Counted from the stretch's first letter, positions 49,058-57,166 are shown. The stretch is DNA of 64,000 bases from Candidatus Saccharimonadota bacterium (GCA_017404325.1 JAFRCO010000015.1:1-64000), one strand, 5' to 3'. A program made the numbers and translations. Notes: generated by a model from the sequence alone, not told the origin.

Positions 49058-50365
49058 ATGAAAAAACGAAAATGGCTGTTTTTGGTCATTCCTTTAGTGT
49101 TGATATTTTTAGTTGCAGAGTGGTTTTTGTTGGGACTTGATTTAAAAAAAATAGACGAAATAGCTAGTGAGACGAGCAAATTGCCGGTACTCAAGATTAG
49201 TTTAAATGGGACGACTCTAGATGAGATTCGTTCGAATAGTAAAGATGTAAAATACGAAGATAATAGTTTGGAATTAAGTTTCAATGGTGAAGTTTTTGAT
49301 TTTTCTGACGTACAGATTAAGGGGCGAGGAAATTCAACTTGGAGCGGAGAGAAACGTCCGTTCCAGATTAAATTTAGTAGTAAAGTGGATTTACTAGGAT
49401 TCGGTCTGCGGAAAAAGTACATTCTTTTAGCTAATGCGGTTGATGATTCTTTTGTGCGAAACGCAGCGATGTTTAAGATGGCAGAAATGATTGACGAAAA
49501 ATATCGTTGTGTGGGTGAATCTGTTGAATTATATATTGATGATGATTATCAAGGGTTGTATTATATGACGACTAAGGTAGAGATAGGAAAAGCGGCGGTT
49601 GATTTAAGGGATAAATATGGGATTATTATGGAGAACGATACTTTACACAGGGAAACAGAAGATTGTATTTATACCGATTTTAAAGAGTGTTTGCTGGTTA
49701 AGGAAGCGGTTTTTGAAGATGACGAAGTGATTCTTGCGGATGCAGTGGAGGATTTTATGAAGGATTATAATCGTTTGGAAGTAGCGGCGAAGAAAGGAGA
49801 TTTTAAAAAAGTTAATGAATTAATTGATGTTCGTTCTTTCGCGGAATACTTTATAGTTTCAGAGTTTGCAGTGAATCCAGATGCTTATAATTCTAGTTTT
49901 AATTTTTACAAAGATGGAAAGGATGATAAGATCCATGCTGGTCCTTTATGGGACTATGATTATGCGTTCGGAAATCGGAATTGGTCCTGGACTAGTAATG
50001 AAAACTTTTATTCTCCGACTGAGACAATGATTAGGCGAGAAGTGACACTTGGAAAAAGTAGGGAAAAGGTCGAAACTGGAAAACTGATCTATTATTTGAT
50101 AGAAATTCCGGAGTTTAAAGCGGAAGTTGAACGAGTATTCCGAGATAAATTATCTGGTCGAAAAACTGAATTTTTGATGAAAGTCTTAAATGAGGCGGCG
50201 AAAGTTAGGGTTGCCGCGGAGAAAGATGCCGAAAGATGGGAAAAAGACAAGGAAACTTTCTATAAAGAAGTGAAGTATCTTTTGAATTGGATTAATGAAC
50301 GATATGATTATTTTGAGAAGGAATATGGTAAAAAAGAGTGGGATTTTAAATCTGGTGTGATATAA
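49058..50365 (+). CDS. CotH-family kinase-like protein, secreted or anchored
   Basis: 435 residues. One hydrophobic helix at about 5-24 ('WLFLVIPLVLIFLVAEWFLL') is followed by the CotH domain: 'IKGRGNSTWSGEKRPFQIKF' (about 88-107), 'KKYILLANAVDDSFVRNAA', 'YQGLYYMTTKVEIG' and 'AGPLWDYDYAFGN' near 288. CotH proteins are atypical kinases; in Bacillus CotH phosphorylates spore-coat proteins, and related extracellular domains occur in many surface proteins. The substrate here is unknown. The stop codon is inside the -10 box of the tRNA-Ala(GGC) gene. Confidence 0.88.
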   Translation: MKKRKWLFLVIPLVLIFLVAEWFLLGLDLKKIDEIASETSKLPVLKISLNGTTLDEIRSNSKDVKYEDNSLELSFNGEVFDFSDVQIKGRGNSTWSGEKRPFQIKFSSKVDLLGFGLRKKYILLANAVDDSFVRNAAMFKMAEMIDEKYRCVGESVELYIDDDYQGLYYMTTKVEIGKAAVDLRDKYGIIMENDTLHRETEDCIYTDFKECLLVKEAVFEDDEVILADAVEDFMKDYNRLEVAAKKGDFKKVNELIDVRSFAEYFIVSEFAVNPDAYNSSFNFYKDGKDDKIHAGPLWDYDYAFGNRNWSWTSNENFYSPTETMIRREVTLGKSREKVETGKLIYYLIEIPEFKAEVERVFRDKLSGRKTEFLMKVLNEAAKVRVAAEKDAERWEKDKETFYKEVKYLLNWINERYDYFEKEYGKKEWDFKSGVI

Positions 50366-50366
50366 T
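50361..50366 (+). promoter_or_regulatory. -10 box of tRNA-Ala(GGC)
   Basis: TGA-TATAAT overlaps the stop codon of the CotH gene and ends 8 nt before the tRNA. Confidence 0.6.
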
Positions 50367-50374
50367 GAGGGCAC

Positions 50375-50451
50375 GGGGCGTTAGCTCAGTTGATTAGAGC
50401 GCTACTATGGCATAGTAGAGGTCATGAGTTTGAATCTCATACGCTCCACCA
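50375..50451 (+). tRNA. tRNA-Ala (anticodon GGC)
   Basis: 77 nt with encoded CCA. Acceptor GGGGCGT/ACGCTCC contains G3-U70. Anticodon stem CTACT/AGTAG encloses ATGGCAT, giving GGC. The last A of the CCA begins the trpS Shine-Dalgarno (AGGAG), so tRNA and trpS are probably co-transcribed and separated by RNase processing. Confidence 0.97.
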
Positions 50452-50460
50452 GGAGATTTT

Positions 50461-51471
50461 ATGAAGACTATTTTAACTGGAATTAGGTCGAACTCGGTAC
50501 TGACGCTTGGGAATTATCTTGGGGCGCTTTTGCCGATGGTAAGACTTGCAAACGAACATTCAAAAGATTTTAAGGTGAATATTTTTGTACCGGATTTACA
50601 TTCGATCATTTCGGAAGTGGATGGAGATTTACGCGAAAATACGATTAGAACATTGAAATATTGGTTGGCGGCGGGGTTGAACCTGAACGAAAATGTGCAT
50701 ATTTATCGTCAGAGTTATGTGCCGGCACATTCGGAACTTTGTTGGATTTTGAATTGTACGGCTACAATGGGCGAAACTTCGCGGATGATCCAGTATAAGG
50801 AGAAGTCAAAGGGTCAGGAATCTTGCAATGTGGGGATTTTTGACTATCCGATTTTGATGGCGGCGGATATTTTATTGTATGATGCGGAATATATTCCGCT
50901 TGGTGAAGATCAGTTCCAGCATATTGAATTAACACGCAATATTGCGATGCGATTTAATAATAAATTTGGCGAAGTGTTTACGGTGCCAGTAAAAACGAGC
51001 GATCAGGTTAAATTTATGGAAGTTGATACTGCGATTCGGATTCGTGATTTACTAAATCCGGAGAAGAAAATGTCGAAATCAACTGTGGCCGAAGGATCGA
51101 AGATTATGCTTGATGATACCCCGGAAAAAGCTGCAAAAAAGATTATGTCAGCAACGACTGATTCGCTTGGAAAAGTTAAATTTGACATGTTTAATCAACC
51201 AGGAATTTCAAACTTGTTACAGATTGAAGCATTAGTTACTGATGTACCACTAAGTGAGGTGACGGCGAAATGGAATGGCGAAACTAGGTATGGAGAATTA
51301 AAAAAGAAAGTAGCAGAGAGTGTTTCTTCTATGCTTAAAGATTTCCAAACTCGGTTGGCTGAGATTTCAGACGACGAGGTTTATAAATTGCTTGAAGAGG
51401 GCGAAAAGTATGCAAATGAGCTTGCGAATGCGAAATTACTAGAGGTACAAAAAGCAGTTGGTTTGCGTTAA
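50461..51471 (+). CDS. trpS: Tryptophanyl-tRNA synthetase
   Basis: 336 residues, class I synthetase. 'ILTGIRSNSVLTLGNYLGAL' at the start holds the HIGH-equivalent, 'ADILLYDAEYIPLGEDQFQH' binds the substrate and 'KKMSKS' lies near residue 202. AGGAG overlapping the tRNA 3' end lies 4 nt before the ATG, so the start is firm. The gene is followed by an RNA pseudouridine synthase 9 nt later, in the same orientation. Confidence 0.97.
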   Translation: MKTILTGIRSNSVLTLGNYLGALLPMVRLANEHSKDFKVNIFVPDLHSIISEVDGDLRENTIRTLKYWLAAGLNLNENVHIYRQSYVPAHSELCWILNCTATMGETSRMIQYKEKSKGQESCNVGIFDYPILMAADILLYDAEYIPLGEDQFQHIELTRNIAMRFNNKFGEVFTVPVKTSDQVKFMEVDTAIRIRDLLNPEKKMSKSTVAEGSKIMLDDTPEKAAKKIMSATTDSLGKVKFDMFNQPGISNLLQIEALVTDVPLSEVTAKWNGETRYGELKKKVAESVSSMLKDFQTRLAEISDDEVYKLLEEGEKYANELANAKLLEVQKAVGLR

Positions 51472-51480
51472 AGGGATTGT

Positions 51481-52362
51481 ATGATTCGAACGGGAAAAAA
51501 GTTTAGTAAACCGGAAATGTCCCGGGTGATTAATGGGGATACTGTTTTGCCAGTTGAAGAAGAGAAGCCTGAAAAAGTGCGACTCGATATTTTGATGACT
51601 GAAATATTTAAGAGTTATAATCGTTCAACAATCCAGAAGTTTATTGAATATGGATTCGTAACAGTTGATGGAGTTTTGATAAAAAAAGCGAACGCGAAGT
51701 TTGAAAGAGGAGTAAAAATCGATTTAAAAACTCCGAAGGTTATGAAAAATTCAGATTTAGAACCAGAAGTAATATATGAAGACAAAGATGTAATTGTTTT
51801 TAACAAGCCGGCAGGACTTTTATCGATGGGTAGAGGGCAGCAATATTGTCCAGAGAATACATTAGAAAGATATGGATTATTAGTGCATAGACTCGACCGT
51901 GACACTTCGGGGGTGGTGATTGTAGCTAAAAACGAAGAAGTTCAGGATTTTTTGAAGAAACAATTTCAAGCTCGAACAACGAAGAAGACTTATTATGCTG
52001 TCATTAGTGGGCGACCGAAATTAGATGAGGCAAGAATTGATTTACCTCTTGCACGAAATTTAAAAAGACCGACAACGTTTTTAGTCGATCCGAATGGAAA
52101 GGAAGCGGAAACTTTCTATAAAGTGATAAAAACCAATGGTGAATACTCTTTAGTTGAATTAAAACCGACGACTGGGCGAACACACCAACTGAGGGTGCAT
52201 TTAAAATATTTAGGTCATCCGATTTTAGGTGATGAGGTTTATGGTGGGGAAAAGGCGAAACGGTTGTTTCTCCACGCAAATAAGTTAGAAATAACTTTGC
52301 CGGATGGAGAACGAAAAGTTTTCGAAGCAAAAATACCGGTGGAGTTTTCTGATGTATTTTGA
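51481..52362 (+). CDS. RluA-family RNA pseudouridine synthase
   Basis: 293 residues. An S4-like RNA-binding domain (about 30-85, 'RLDILMTEIFKSYNRSTIQK') precedes the catalytic domain with 'IVFNKPAGLLSMGRG', the catalytic Asp motif 'LVHRLDRDTSGVVIVAKN' (near 137), 'KTYYAVISG' and 'TGRTHQLRVHLKYLGHPILG'. It converts uridines in rRNA or tRNA to pseudouridine; substrate not determined. The N-terminal 30 residues are extra. Its end overlaps the next gene by 11 nt. Confidence 0.93.
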   Translation: MIRTGKKFSKPEMSRVINGDTVLPVEEEKPEKVRLDILMTEIFKSYNRSTIQKFIEYGFVTVDGVLIKKANAKFERGVKIDLKTPKVMKNSDLEPEVIYEDKDVIVFNKPAGLLSMGRGQQYCPENTLERYGLLVHRLDRDTSGVVIVAKNEEVQDFLKKQFQARTTKKTYYAVISGRPKLDEARIDLPLARNLKRPTTFLVDPNGKEAETFYKVIKTNGEYSLVELKPTTGRTHQLRVHLKYLGHPILGDEVYGGEKAKRLFLHANKLEITLPDGERKVFEAKIPVEFSDVF

Positions 52363-53008
52363 AGATTTTAAAAAAATTCCGGAGATTAGCAAAAAAACGA
52401 ATTGTGTGATTTTTGTGTTGCCGAAAGAATTAGAGGTTACAATTCCGCGGGCGCTAGTTTTAAGACCGGAAGAAAAATCTGTGATTACAGTCGAGCAAGT
52501 GCGAGGAATTTTAAGCAAAGTTTCAACTAAACAACTATCAGATCAATTTATTGTAATTCGACCAGCAGAAAAACTAAGTGAGGTGGCAACAAACGCTTTT
52601 CTAAAAAACCTTGAAGAGCCAAATGATAAAATTCATTATGTTTTAATTACAGATAGCCCGTCGAAACTATTACCTACCGTCCTAAGCCGGGCACGAATCT
52701 ATTTTCTTAGGAAAAAAGAGGAGGATGGGGTTGTTGGCACCGAGAAAGATAAGAATTTAGCGAAGCGATTAATGGTTGCAAAACCAAAAGATTTAATTCT
52801 AATTGCGGAAGAAATATCGAAGAAAAAAAGTGGAGCAAGAGCGGAAGCTTTAAAGATTATTGGGCTTACGATTGAAATGCTTTATAAATCGTATTTTATT
52901 ACCGAAAAAGATGTTTTTATTAAGAAATTACCGAAATTCTTGAAGCTTTACGAGAGTCTAGAACAAAATGGACATATTAAGCTACATTTTGTAGCGGATT
53001 TGTGTTAA
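52352..53008 (+). CDS. DNA polymerase III delta'-like clamp-loader protein, shortened
   Basis: 218 residues from the ATG at 52352 (GGTGGAG 6 nt upstream). The segment 'NAFLKNLEEPNDKIHYVLIT' followed by 'LLPTVLSRARIYFL' is the sensor and arginine-finger region of DnaX/HolB-type clamp-loader subunits (SRC motif present as SRA). The N-terminal P-loop part is missing, and the C-terminal helical part is short, so the protein is about two thirds of HolB. It may be a reduced delta' subunit. No zinc-binding cysteines are seen. Confidence 0.72.
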   Translation: MYFEDFKKIPEISKKTNCVIFVLPKELEVTIPRALVLRPEEKSVITVEQVRGILSKVSTKQLSDQFIVIRPAEKLSEVATNAFLKNLEEPNDKIHYVLITDSPSKLLPTVLSRARIYFLRKKEEDGVVGTEKDKNLAKRLMVAKPKDLILIAEEISKKKSGARAEALKIIGLTIEMLYKSYFITEKDVFIKKLPKFLKLYESLEQNGHIKLHFVADLC

Positions 53009-53011
53009 GAT
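53006..53011 (+). promoter_or_regulatory. -10 box of the TPR gene overlapping the upstream stop codon
   Basis: TAAGAT contains the TAA stop of the delta'-like gene and ends 6 nt before the ATG at 53018. Confidence 0.4.
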
Positions 53012-53017
53012 AGAGTT

Positions 53018-53818
53018 ATGATTGCGATTTTGGCTATTTTGACCCTTACGATTTATCTGGTTTTCTTCTTTCCGTTAGAAGCAAGGGTGAAAAAGGAGGA
53101 AGAAAAATCGCCGAAATATACGGCGCAGATGAAGAAATTGTGGCAAATTGCGCAGACTTCGATGAAAGAGAGGAAGCCTTTCCGCGCGGAAAAGGCACTT
53201 TTGACAATTTTGAAGTTTGATGAAAAAAATGCGGCGGCATATAACCGCTTGGGTATTTTATATGCGAAAGGCCAAAAATATGATGAAGCGGTTGAGTGTT
53301 TCGAAATAGCGCAATCTCTCGATAATAATCCAGCCTCGATTCATAATGTTGGTCTAATCTATTTAGAAACTGGGGCATATGAAAAAGCTGCCATGGCTTT
53401 TAACCAGGCAATTGAACTTGAAGGCGATGTGCCGGCCCGATTTTTAGCACTCGCAAAAGCGGAGGAGAAATTGGGGAATTATAAGAAAGCGATTGATGCG
53501 CTTGAGAATGCTTATGAGTTAGATCCGAAAATTACAATTTTAAGACAAATTTTGTCTATCCATGAGGAAGTTGGTGATACAGAAGCTGCTACCGCGACGG
53601 CGGCTAGAATCGAAGAGCAAATCGCAAGAGATGATGAAATGAAAAAGAAGCGTAAGATTGCAAATATGCGACGTAGTATGATGAATAGAAGTTTGACTAG
53701 TAGAAAAGCTAAAAACCCGGTTAAAGCCGTGCCAAAAGAAAAAAAGGCGTTGAGTAAGAAAGAAACGAAAGTTCCAGCAAAAGTCTTAAAGACACATGTG
53801 GGACGAAAAAGAATCTAG
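53018..53818 (+). CDS. TPR-repeat protein with N-terminal membrane anchor
   Basis: 266 residues. A hydrophobic helix at 1-18 ('MIAILAILTLTIYLVFFFP') is followed by about four tetratricopeptide repeats (about 45-200), e.g. 'AAAYNRLGILYAKGQKYDEA', 'PASIHNVGLIYLETGAYEKA' and 'FLALAKAEEKLGNYKKAIDA'. The last 60 residues are strongly basic. With no cleavage site and a basic tail it is probably a membrane-bound cytoplasmic scaffold (inference). Partner unknown. Confidence 0.85.
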   Translation: MIAILAILTLTIYLVFFFPLEARVKKEEEKSPKYTAQMKKLWQIAQTSMKERKPFRAEKALLTILKFDEKNAAAYNRLGILYAKGQKYDEAVECFEIAQSLDNNPASIHNVGLIYLETGAYEKAAMAFNQAIELEGDVPARFLALAKAEEKLGNYKKAIDALENAYELDPKITILRQILSIHEEVGDTEAATATAARIEEQIARDDEMKKKRKIANMRRSMMNRSLTSRKAKNPVKAVPKEKKALSKKETKVPAKVLKTHVGRKRI

Positions 53819-53819
53819 G

Positions 53820-53847
53820 TTGATTTTTAGGTCAATTTTGTTATAAT
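53820..53847 (+). promoter_or_regulatory. Promoter of tRNA-Tyr
   Basis: TTGATT (53820-53825), 16-nt spacer, TATAAT (53842-53847), 10 nt before the tRNA. Confidence 0.75.
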
Positions 53848-53857
53848 AATTATGCGT

Positions 53858-53942
53858 GCTGGAATCGTCTAGTGGCAATGACAAGAGACTGTAAATCTCT
53901 CGCCTTCGGGCTTCGTAGGTTCGAGTCCTACTTCCAGCACCA
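53858..53942 (+). tRNA. tRNA-Tyr (anticodon GTA)
   Basis: 85 nt with encoded CCA. Acceptor GCTGGAA/TTCCAGC; anticodon stem AGAGA/TCTCT around CTGTAAA gives GTA; long variable arm (GCC-TTCG-GGC type) as expected of tyrosine tRNAs; T-arm GTAGG/CCTAC. The 3' end is repeated at 54000-54026. Confidence 0.95.
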
Positions 53943-53947
53943 TTTTT
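53921..53947 (+). repeat. tRNA-Tyr 3'-end direct repeat, copy 1 (att-like)
   Basis: 27-bp sequence identical to 54000-54026, lying within the T-arm, acceptor and CCA of tRNA-Tyr. Confidence 0.85.
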
Positions 53948-53963
53948 GTTCTTCGAACAAAAA
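53943..53963 (+). terminator. Hairpin just behind tRNA-Tyr
   Basis: TTTTTGTTC / GAACAAAAA perfect 9-bp stem with loop TTC. The U-run is on the 5' side, so it is not a textbook terminator for the tRNA. Confidence 0.4.
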
Positions 53964-53999
53964 CTCAAAAATAAGGACATCGTTCTCGCTTCGTTCGAA

Positions 54000-54026
54000 T
54001 CGAGTCCTACTTCCAGCACCATTTTT
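54000..54026 (+). repeat. tRNA-Tyr 3'-end direct repeat, copy 2 (att-like scar)
   Basis: Exact 27-bp copy of the tRNA-Tyr 3' end plus its T-run, 79 bp downstream. The lack of a matching tRNA 5' half points to a recombination scar. Confidence 0.8.
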
Positions 54027-54050
54027 TGTTCAAAGCATAAATATTTAGTA

Positions 54051-54056
54051 TATAAT
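54051..54056 (+). promoter_or_regulatory. -10 box upstream of the 863-residue protein gene
   Basis: TATAAT about 36 nt before the ATG at 54093. No clear Shine-Dalgarno is seen. Confidence 0.4.
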
Positions 54057-54092
54057 TGAATTATTAATAGTTAAATTTTTGTGTCGAAATAG

Positions 54093-56684
54093 ATGAATCC
54101 TAATTTATATTTAAGTGCTTCTGGAAATGTTGGTAATAACGCCTGGGACAATATGGGGGATGTTGAGTTCCATAGTGATCATGATTCTGCTGAAAAACTA
54201 AAAAAGGATAAGTTTTCTGGAATAAAAAAATTTTTAGGAAACATTTTCCATTTTTCGGTCATAAAAGATGTTTCGAGAAAAATTGATTCTTTCCAGCCCG
54301 TCGAGAACGAGGACAATGTAGCTAATTTAAAAAAAGTTAGTGATAGACTTGGGTCTAATGAGGGCGGATGGTATGAAAGACCCAATGGCGAAAGACTTTA
54401 TGTTAAATTTTACGAAAATCCTAGTCAAGGGAAAGTTGAATTTATTGCCAATGCTATTTATGCCAAACTTGGGATAAAGGCCGTTCGTTCTGAAATAATC
54501 AATTTAGATAATCGTGAAGCCATTGCTTCGCCTGAGATACCGGGGGCTATACCGACCGATAGGTACTCTCAGAATGTAAGTCGGGATGTTCAAGAGGGAT
54601 TCGTGGCTGATGCTTTTCTGGCGAACTGGGACGTAGCAGGTCTTGTTTACGACAATATCGTCCAAGGGAAAGACGGTTTTTATCGGGTAGATAATGGTGG
54701 CTCTTTAATATTTAGAGCGAGGGGAGGAGATAAAGATTTCTCTCCGGATTCAATCCCAGAACTTACGACCATGCGACAACCTGGTCGTCAAAGTGGTGAG
54801 GTTTTCGCCAATATAACTGACGAGGAAATAAAGAGACAGGCACGTGAGTTGATAAGTAAAATTAATGCTGAAGATATAAAGACCATTGTTGATGCGTCGG
54901 GTCTAGAAGGGGAAGAGCGGGATAGAGTATTAACTGGATTGTTAGGTCGACTTAATTACTTAACTACGACGTATGGAGAATCTAAAACCGATGAAAGACG
55001 CACGAGGCAAGATTTGAAGGATGCAATTAGAAGGGTGAGCGAACAAGAAGTTGAACCGGTTGGCGAGAGAATTATTTGTCCTAAGACCGAGATTGTGTGC
55101 GACCATGATCATATTGAGGGGCAGAAAATTGATGTTATAAATAAAAAGAAGCAAGGAACGATTGAACTTAGTTTCAAATTAAGAACTCAAACTAAAACTA
55201 TAAATGATATGATTAGACTGTTAGAAAATGGGGAAGGAGAACAGTTTAATATTACGACTCCAAGCGGGGCTTTGCTAAGACGTGAGAAGATTACCTATGA
55301 GGACTCGTCTCTAGATAATAAATTTGATTTATGTGATGCAGTTCTTTTTGAGAAGGAAGGAATTAAAGTTTTTATTGCTGATTCTACGTCGCGAGGCGAA
55401 ACAGCAAACACAATTTCATTTCAAAGTAATAGTAGCCATGTTGTGCGGACGGCCATAGGTTTAATTAAGATTGAAATCGCAGCCGACGCAGATCCTCAAT
55501 CGGTTGAGCAAACCTTAGAAGATATTTTTGAATTAGATTTAGGAATTCCGGATGCTTTTGAAGATGTTTCGGAAGAAGCAGAAAGAGAATATAAAAAGGC
55601 TCGTTATAAATGGCAGTATGCAATTTCTGGTGAGTTGACTCCTGAACAAGCAGAACGGGCGGAGATGTTGGAACGTGCAGAAGTATTTCCTGGTTATAGT
55701 ACTTTTGTAGAAAAAGGTAAGCATAAAGAATATCTCAAAAAATATGGTGAGGATATTCGTGCGGCACATGAGTTATATTATGCAGATGCAAAGATGATAA
55801 TCATGATATTGACTCAAGGGTTAATGAGTACGACTGAAAGATTTTCTAGGGGTTTCGTAAGAAATGGGATGTCGTCTAAATTAGATTTGGATTCGGGTGG
55901 AGGAGATAATGTCTTTACTAGAATTACTAATGAAAAAAGTAGGCGAGAAGGGCAATTTGATAGTGATATGATGGTCGTATTTAAGCCCGAGTTATTTGAT
56001 CGTACAGATTGGTTTTCTTATGAAGAAGACAATTATGGTTCGACTGATGAAGAATTGTTTTCTAAGCGATTGTCGCCAGATGCTCTATTTGCCAAAATCT
56101 TGGAGTATAATTTTACGGATCATAAGAATGAGCAAATGTTTAGAACTGGTATTGGTCCTAACTACATAGAATCAATAATGATAGATCCAGAAAAGTATGA
56201 TGCAACTATCTCGGAGTTGAAATCTTTAGGTTTTGAAGAAATAGATGGTAAACCAATTGAAGAAATTGTAATACCGCGAAAATTATCTGAAGAAGAGAAG
56301 CGTGCTCAATTTGAACTAGAGCAACAAGAAAAACAATCTAAAATAAAAGCTTTGATTAATGGAGAAGAATCATATGCTTCTTTTGAAGAGTTGGTTGATC
56401 TTGCTAATGCTGCGGAAGATGGCAATATTAATGGTTCTATTATGATGATGATGGATTCTTTAATCGCACGAGGTAAAAAAGAACAACTCAAAAAAGATAC
56501 GATGGATTATTTTATAGAGAATTTTACTATTGATGAATTAAAAGCGCTTGCTTCGCATGAAAAGATTAGCACTTTTACGGATGATGATTGGCAATTTTTC
56601 GAATATTGTAAGGATGTGTTGGGATTAGACTATGTTGCAATGTTTCAAAACCTAAAAGAGGAGGCGACTGATGGGTATTTTTAA
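54093..56684 (+). CDS. Large effector-like protein with kinase-like and possible ART-like regions
   Basis: 863 residues. No signal peptide. Residues about 90-260 resemble a HipA/PI3K-like kinase fold: Lys105 in 'ERLYVKFYENPS', Glu117 in 'KVEFIANAIYAKLGI', a catalytic-loop-like 'FLANWDVAGLVYDNIV' (176-190) and a metal-loop-like 'YRVDNGGSLIFRA' (197-209). A middle region (about 320-480) is unrecognised. Residues about 575-690 carry 'GLMSTTERFSRGFVRNGMSS', 'GGGDNVFTR' and 'NEQMFRTGI', a spacing that recalls ADP-ribosyltransferase folds (weaker). The C-terminal 130 residues are helical and acidic. The next gene starts within its last codons. The position between two tRNA genes suggests a mobile cassette. 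Activity and target are unknown. Confidence 0.6.
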   Translation: MNPNLYLSASGNVGNNAWDNMGDVEFHSDHDSAEKLKKDKFSGIKKFLGNIFHFSVIKDVSRKIDSFQPVENEDNVANLKKVSDRLGSNEGGWYERPNGERLYVKFYENPSQGKVEFIANAIYAKLGIKAVRSEIINLDNREAIASPEIPGAIPTDRYSQNVSRDVQEGFVADAFLANWDVAGLVYDNIVQGKDGFYRVDNGGSLIFRARGGDKDFSPDSIPELTTMRQPGRQSGEVFANITDEEIKRQARELISKINAEDIKTIVDASGLEGEERDRVLTGLLGRLNYLTTTYGESKTDERRTRQDLKDAIRRVSEQEVEPVGERIICPKTEIVCDHDHIEGQKIDVINKKKQGTIELSFKLRTQTKTINDMIRLLENGEGEQFNITTPSGALLRREKITYEDSSLDNKFDLCDAVLFEKEGIKVFIADSTSRGETANTISFQSNSSHVVRTAIGLIKIEIAADADPQSVEQTLEDIFELDLGIPDAFEDVSEEAEREYKKARYKWQYAISGELTPEQAERAEMLERAEVFPGYSTFVEKGKHKEYLKKYGEDIRAAHELYYADAKMIIMILTQGLMSTTERFSRGFVRNGMSSKLDLDSGGGDNVFTRITNEKSRREGQFDSDMMVVFKPELFDRTDWFSYEEDNYGSTDEELFSKRLSPDALFAKILEYNFTDHKNEQMFRTGIGPNYIESIMIDPEKYDATISELKSLGFEEIDGKPIEEIVIPRKLSEEEKRAQFELEQQEKQSKIKALINGEESYASFEELVDLANAAEDGNINGSIMMMMDSLIARGKKEQLKKDTMDYFIENFTIDELKALASHEKISTFTDDDWQFFEYCKDVLGLDYVAMFQNLKEEATDGYF

Positions 56685-57051
56685 AAAAGATCATTCGATA
56701 GAAAAATTACCAAAACCTGTATATTATGTTGAGTCGTCTGATGATACTTCGGTTTTAGTTGGAATAGATGTGACAATAAATTATCTTAATAATGGCAAGC
56801 AGCGTGCTGTTATCAAGTGGTTTGATACCGTAAAAGAACGAATAATGTCTGCGTCCGAAATCAAAATCCAGGACAATTGTCTTGTTTTTAGGCGGACTGA
56901 AGAAGAAGGGGGAGGCGTATATTCTTTTATGCCAATGAATTTAGATATTTACAATAATAAAATAAAGCAATATTTGATTGCTGGTTCAAATTATGATAAT
57001 GAGGAAGAATTAATAAGCGCCTTTCTTTCTACGACAAAAGAAGGGGTTTAA
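56671..57051 (+). CDS. Small protein coupled to the effector-like gene
   Basis: 126 residues, not recognised. Predicted mainly beta-strand with a charged N-terminus ('MGIFKKDHSIEKLPKP') and no signal or membrane segment. Its ATG overlaps the end of the 863-residue gene by 14 nt, with AGAGGAGG just upstream, so the two are translationally coupled. By context it could be a chaperone, immunity partner or regulator of the large protein; sequence alone does not tell. Confidence 0.6.
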   Translation: MGIFKKDHSIEKLPKPVYYVESSDDTSVLVGIDVTINYLNNGKQRAVIKWFDTVKERIMSASEIKIQDNCLVFRRTEEEGGGVYSFMPMNLDIYNNKIKQYLIAGSNYDNEEELISAFLSTTKEGV

Positions 57052-57068
57052 CATATTTAAAATTCATG

Positions 57069-57074
57069 CTATAA
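57069..57074 (+). promoter_or_regulatory. Extended -10 box of tRNA-Thr
   Basis: TGC-TATAAT with TTTAAC 17 nt upstream. Confidence 0.6.
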
Positions 57075-57090
57075 TGATTGAAAATTAAGT

Positions 57091-57166
57091 GCCGCGATAG
57101 CTCAGTTGGTAGAGCGCATCCATGGTAAGGATGAGGTCACCGGTTCAAACCCGGTTCGCGGCTCCA
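57091..57166 (+). tRNA. tRNA-Thr (anticodon GGT)
   Basis: 76 nt with encoded CCA. Acceptor GCCGCGA/TCGCGGC; anticodon stem CATCC/GGATG around ATGGTAA gives GGT; T-arm CCGG-type with TTCAAAC loop. It marks the left border of the phage-like region. Confidence 0.97.

Noticed and set aside
53856-53940. Alternative fold of tRNA-Tyr with GTGCTGG/CCAGCAC as acceptor stem
   Set aside because: It would give a C discriminator and no CCA; shifting by two bases gives GCTGGAA/TTCCAGC with A discriminator and an encoded CCA.
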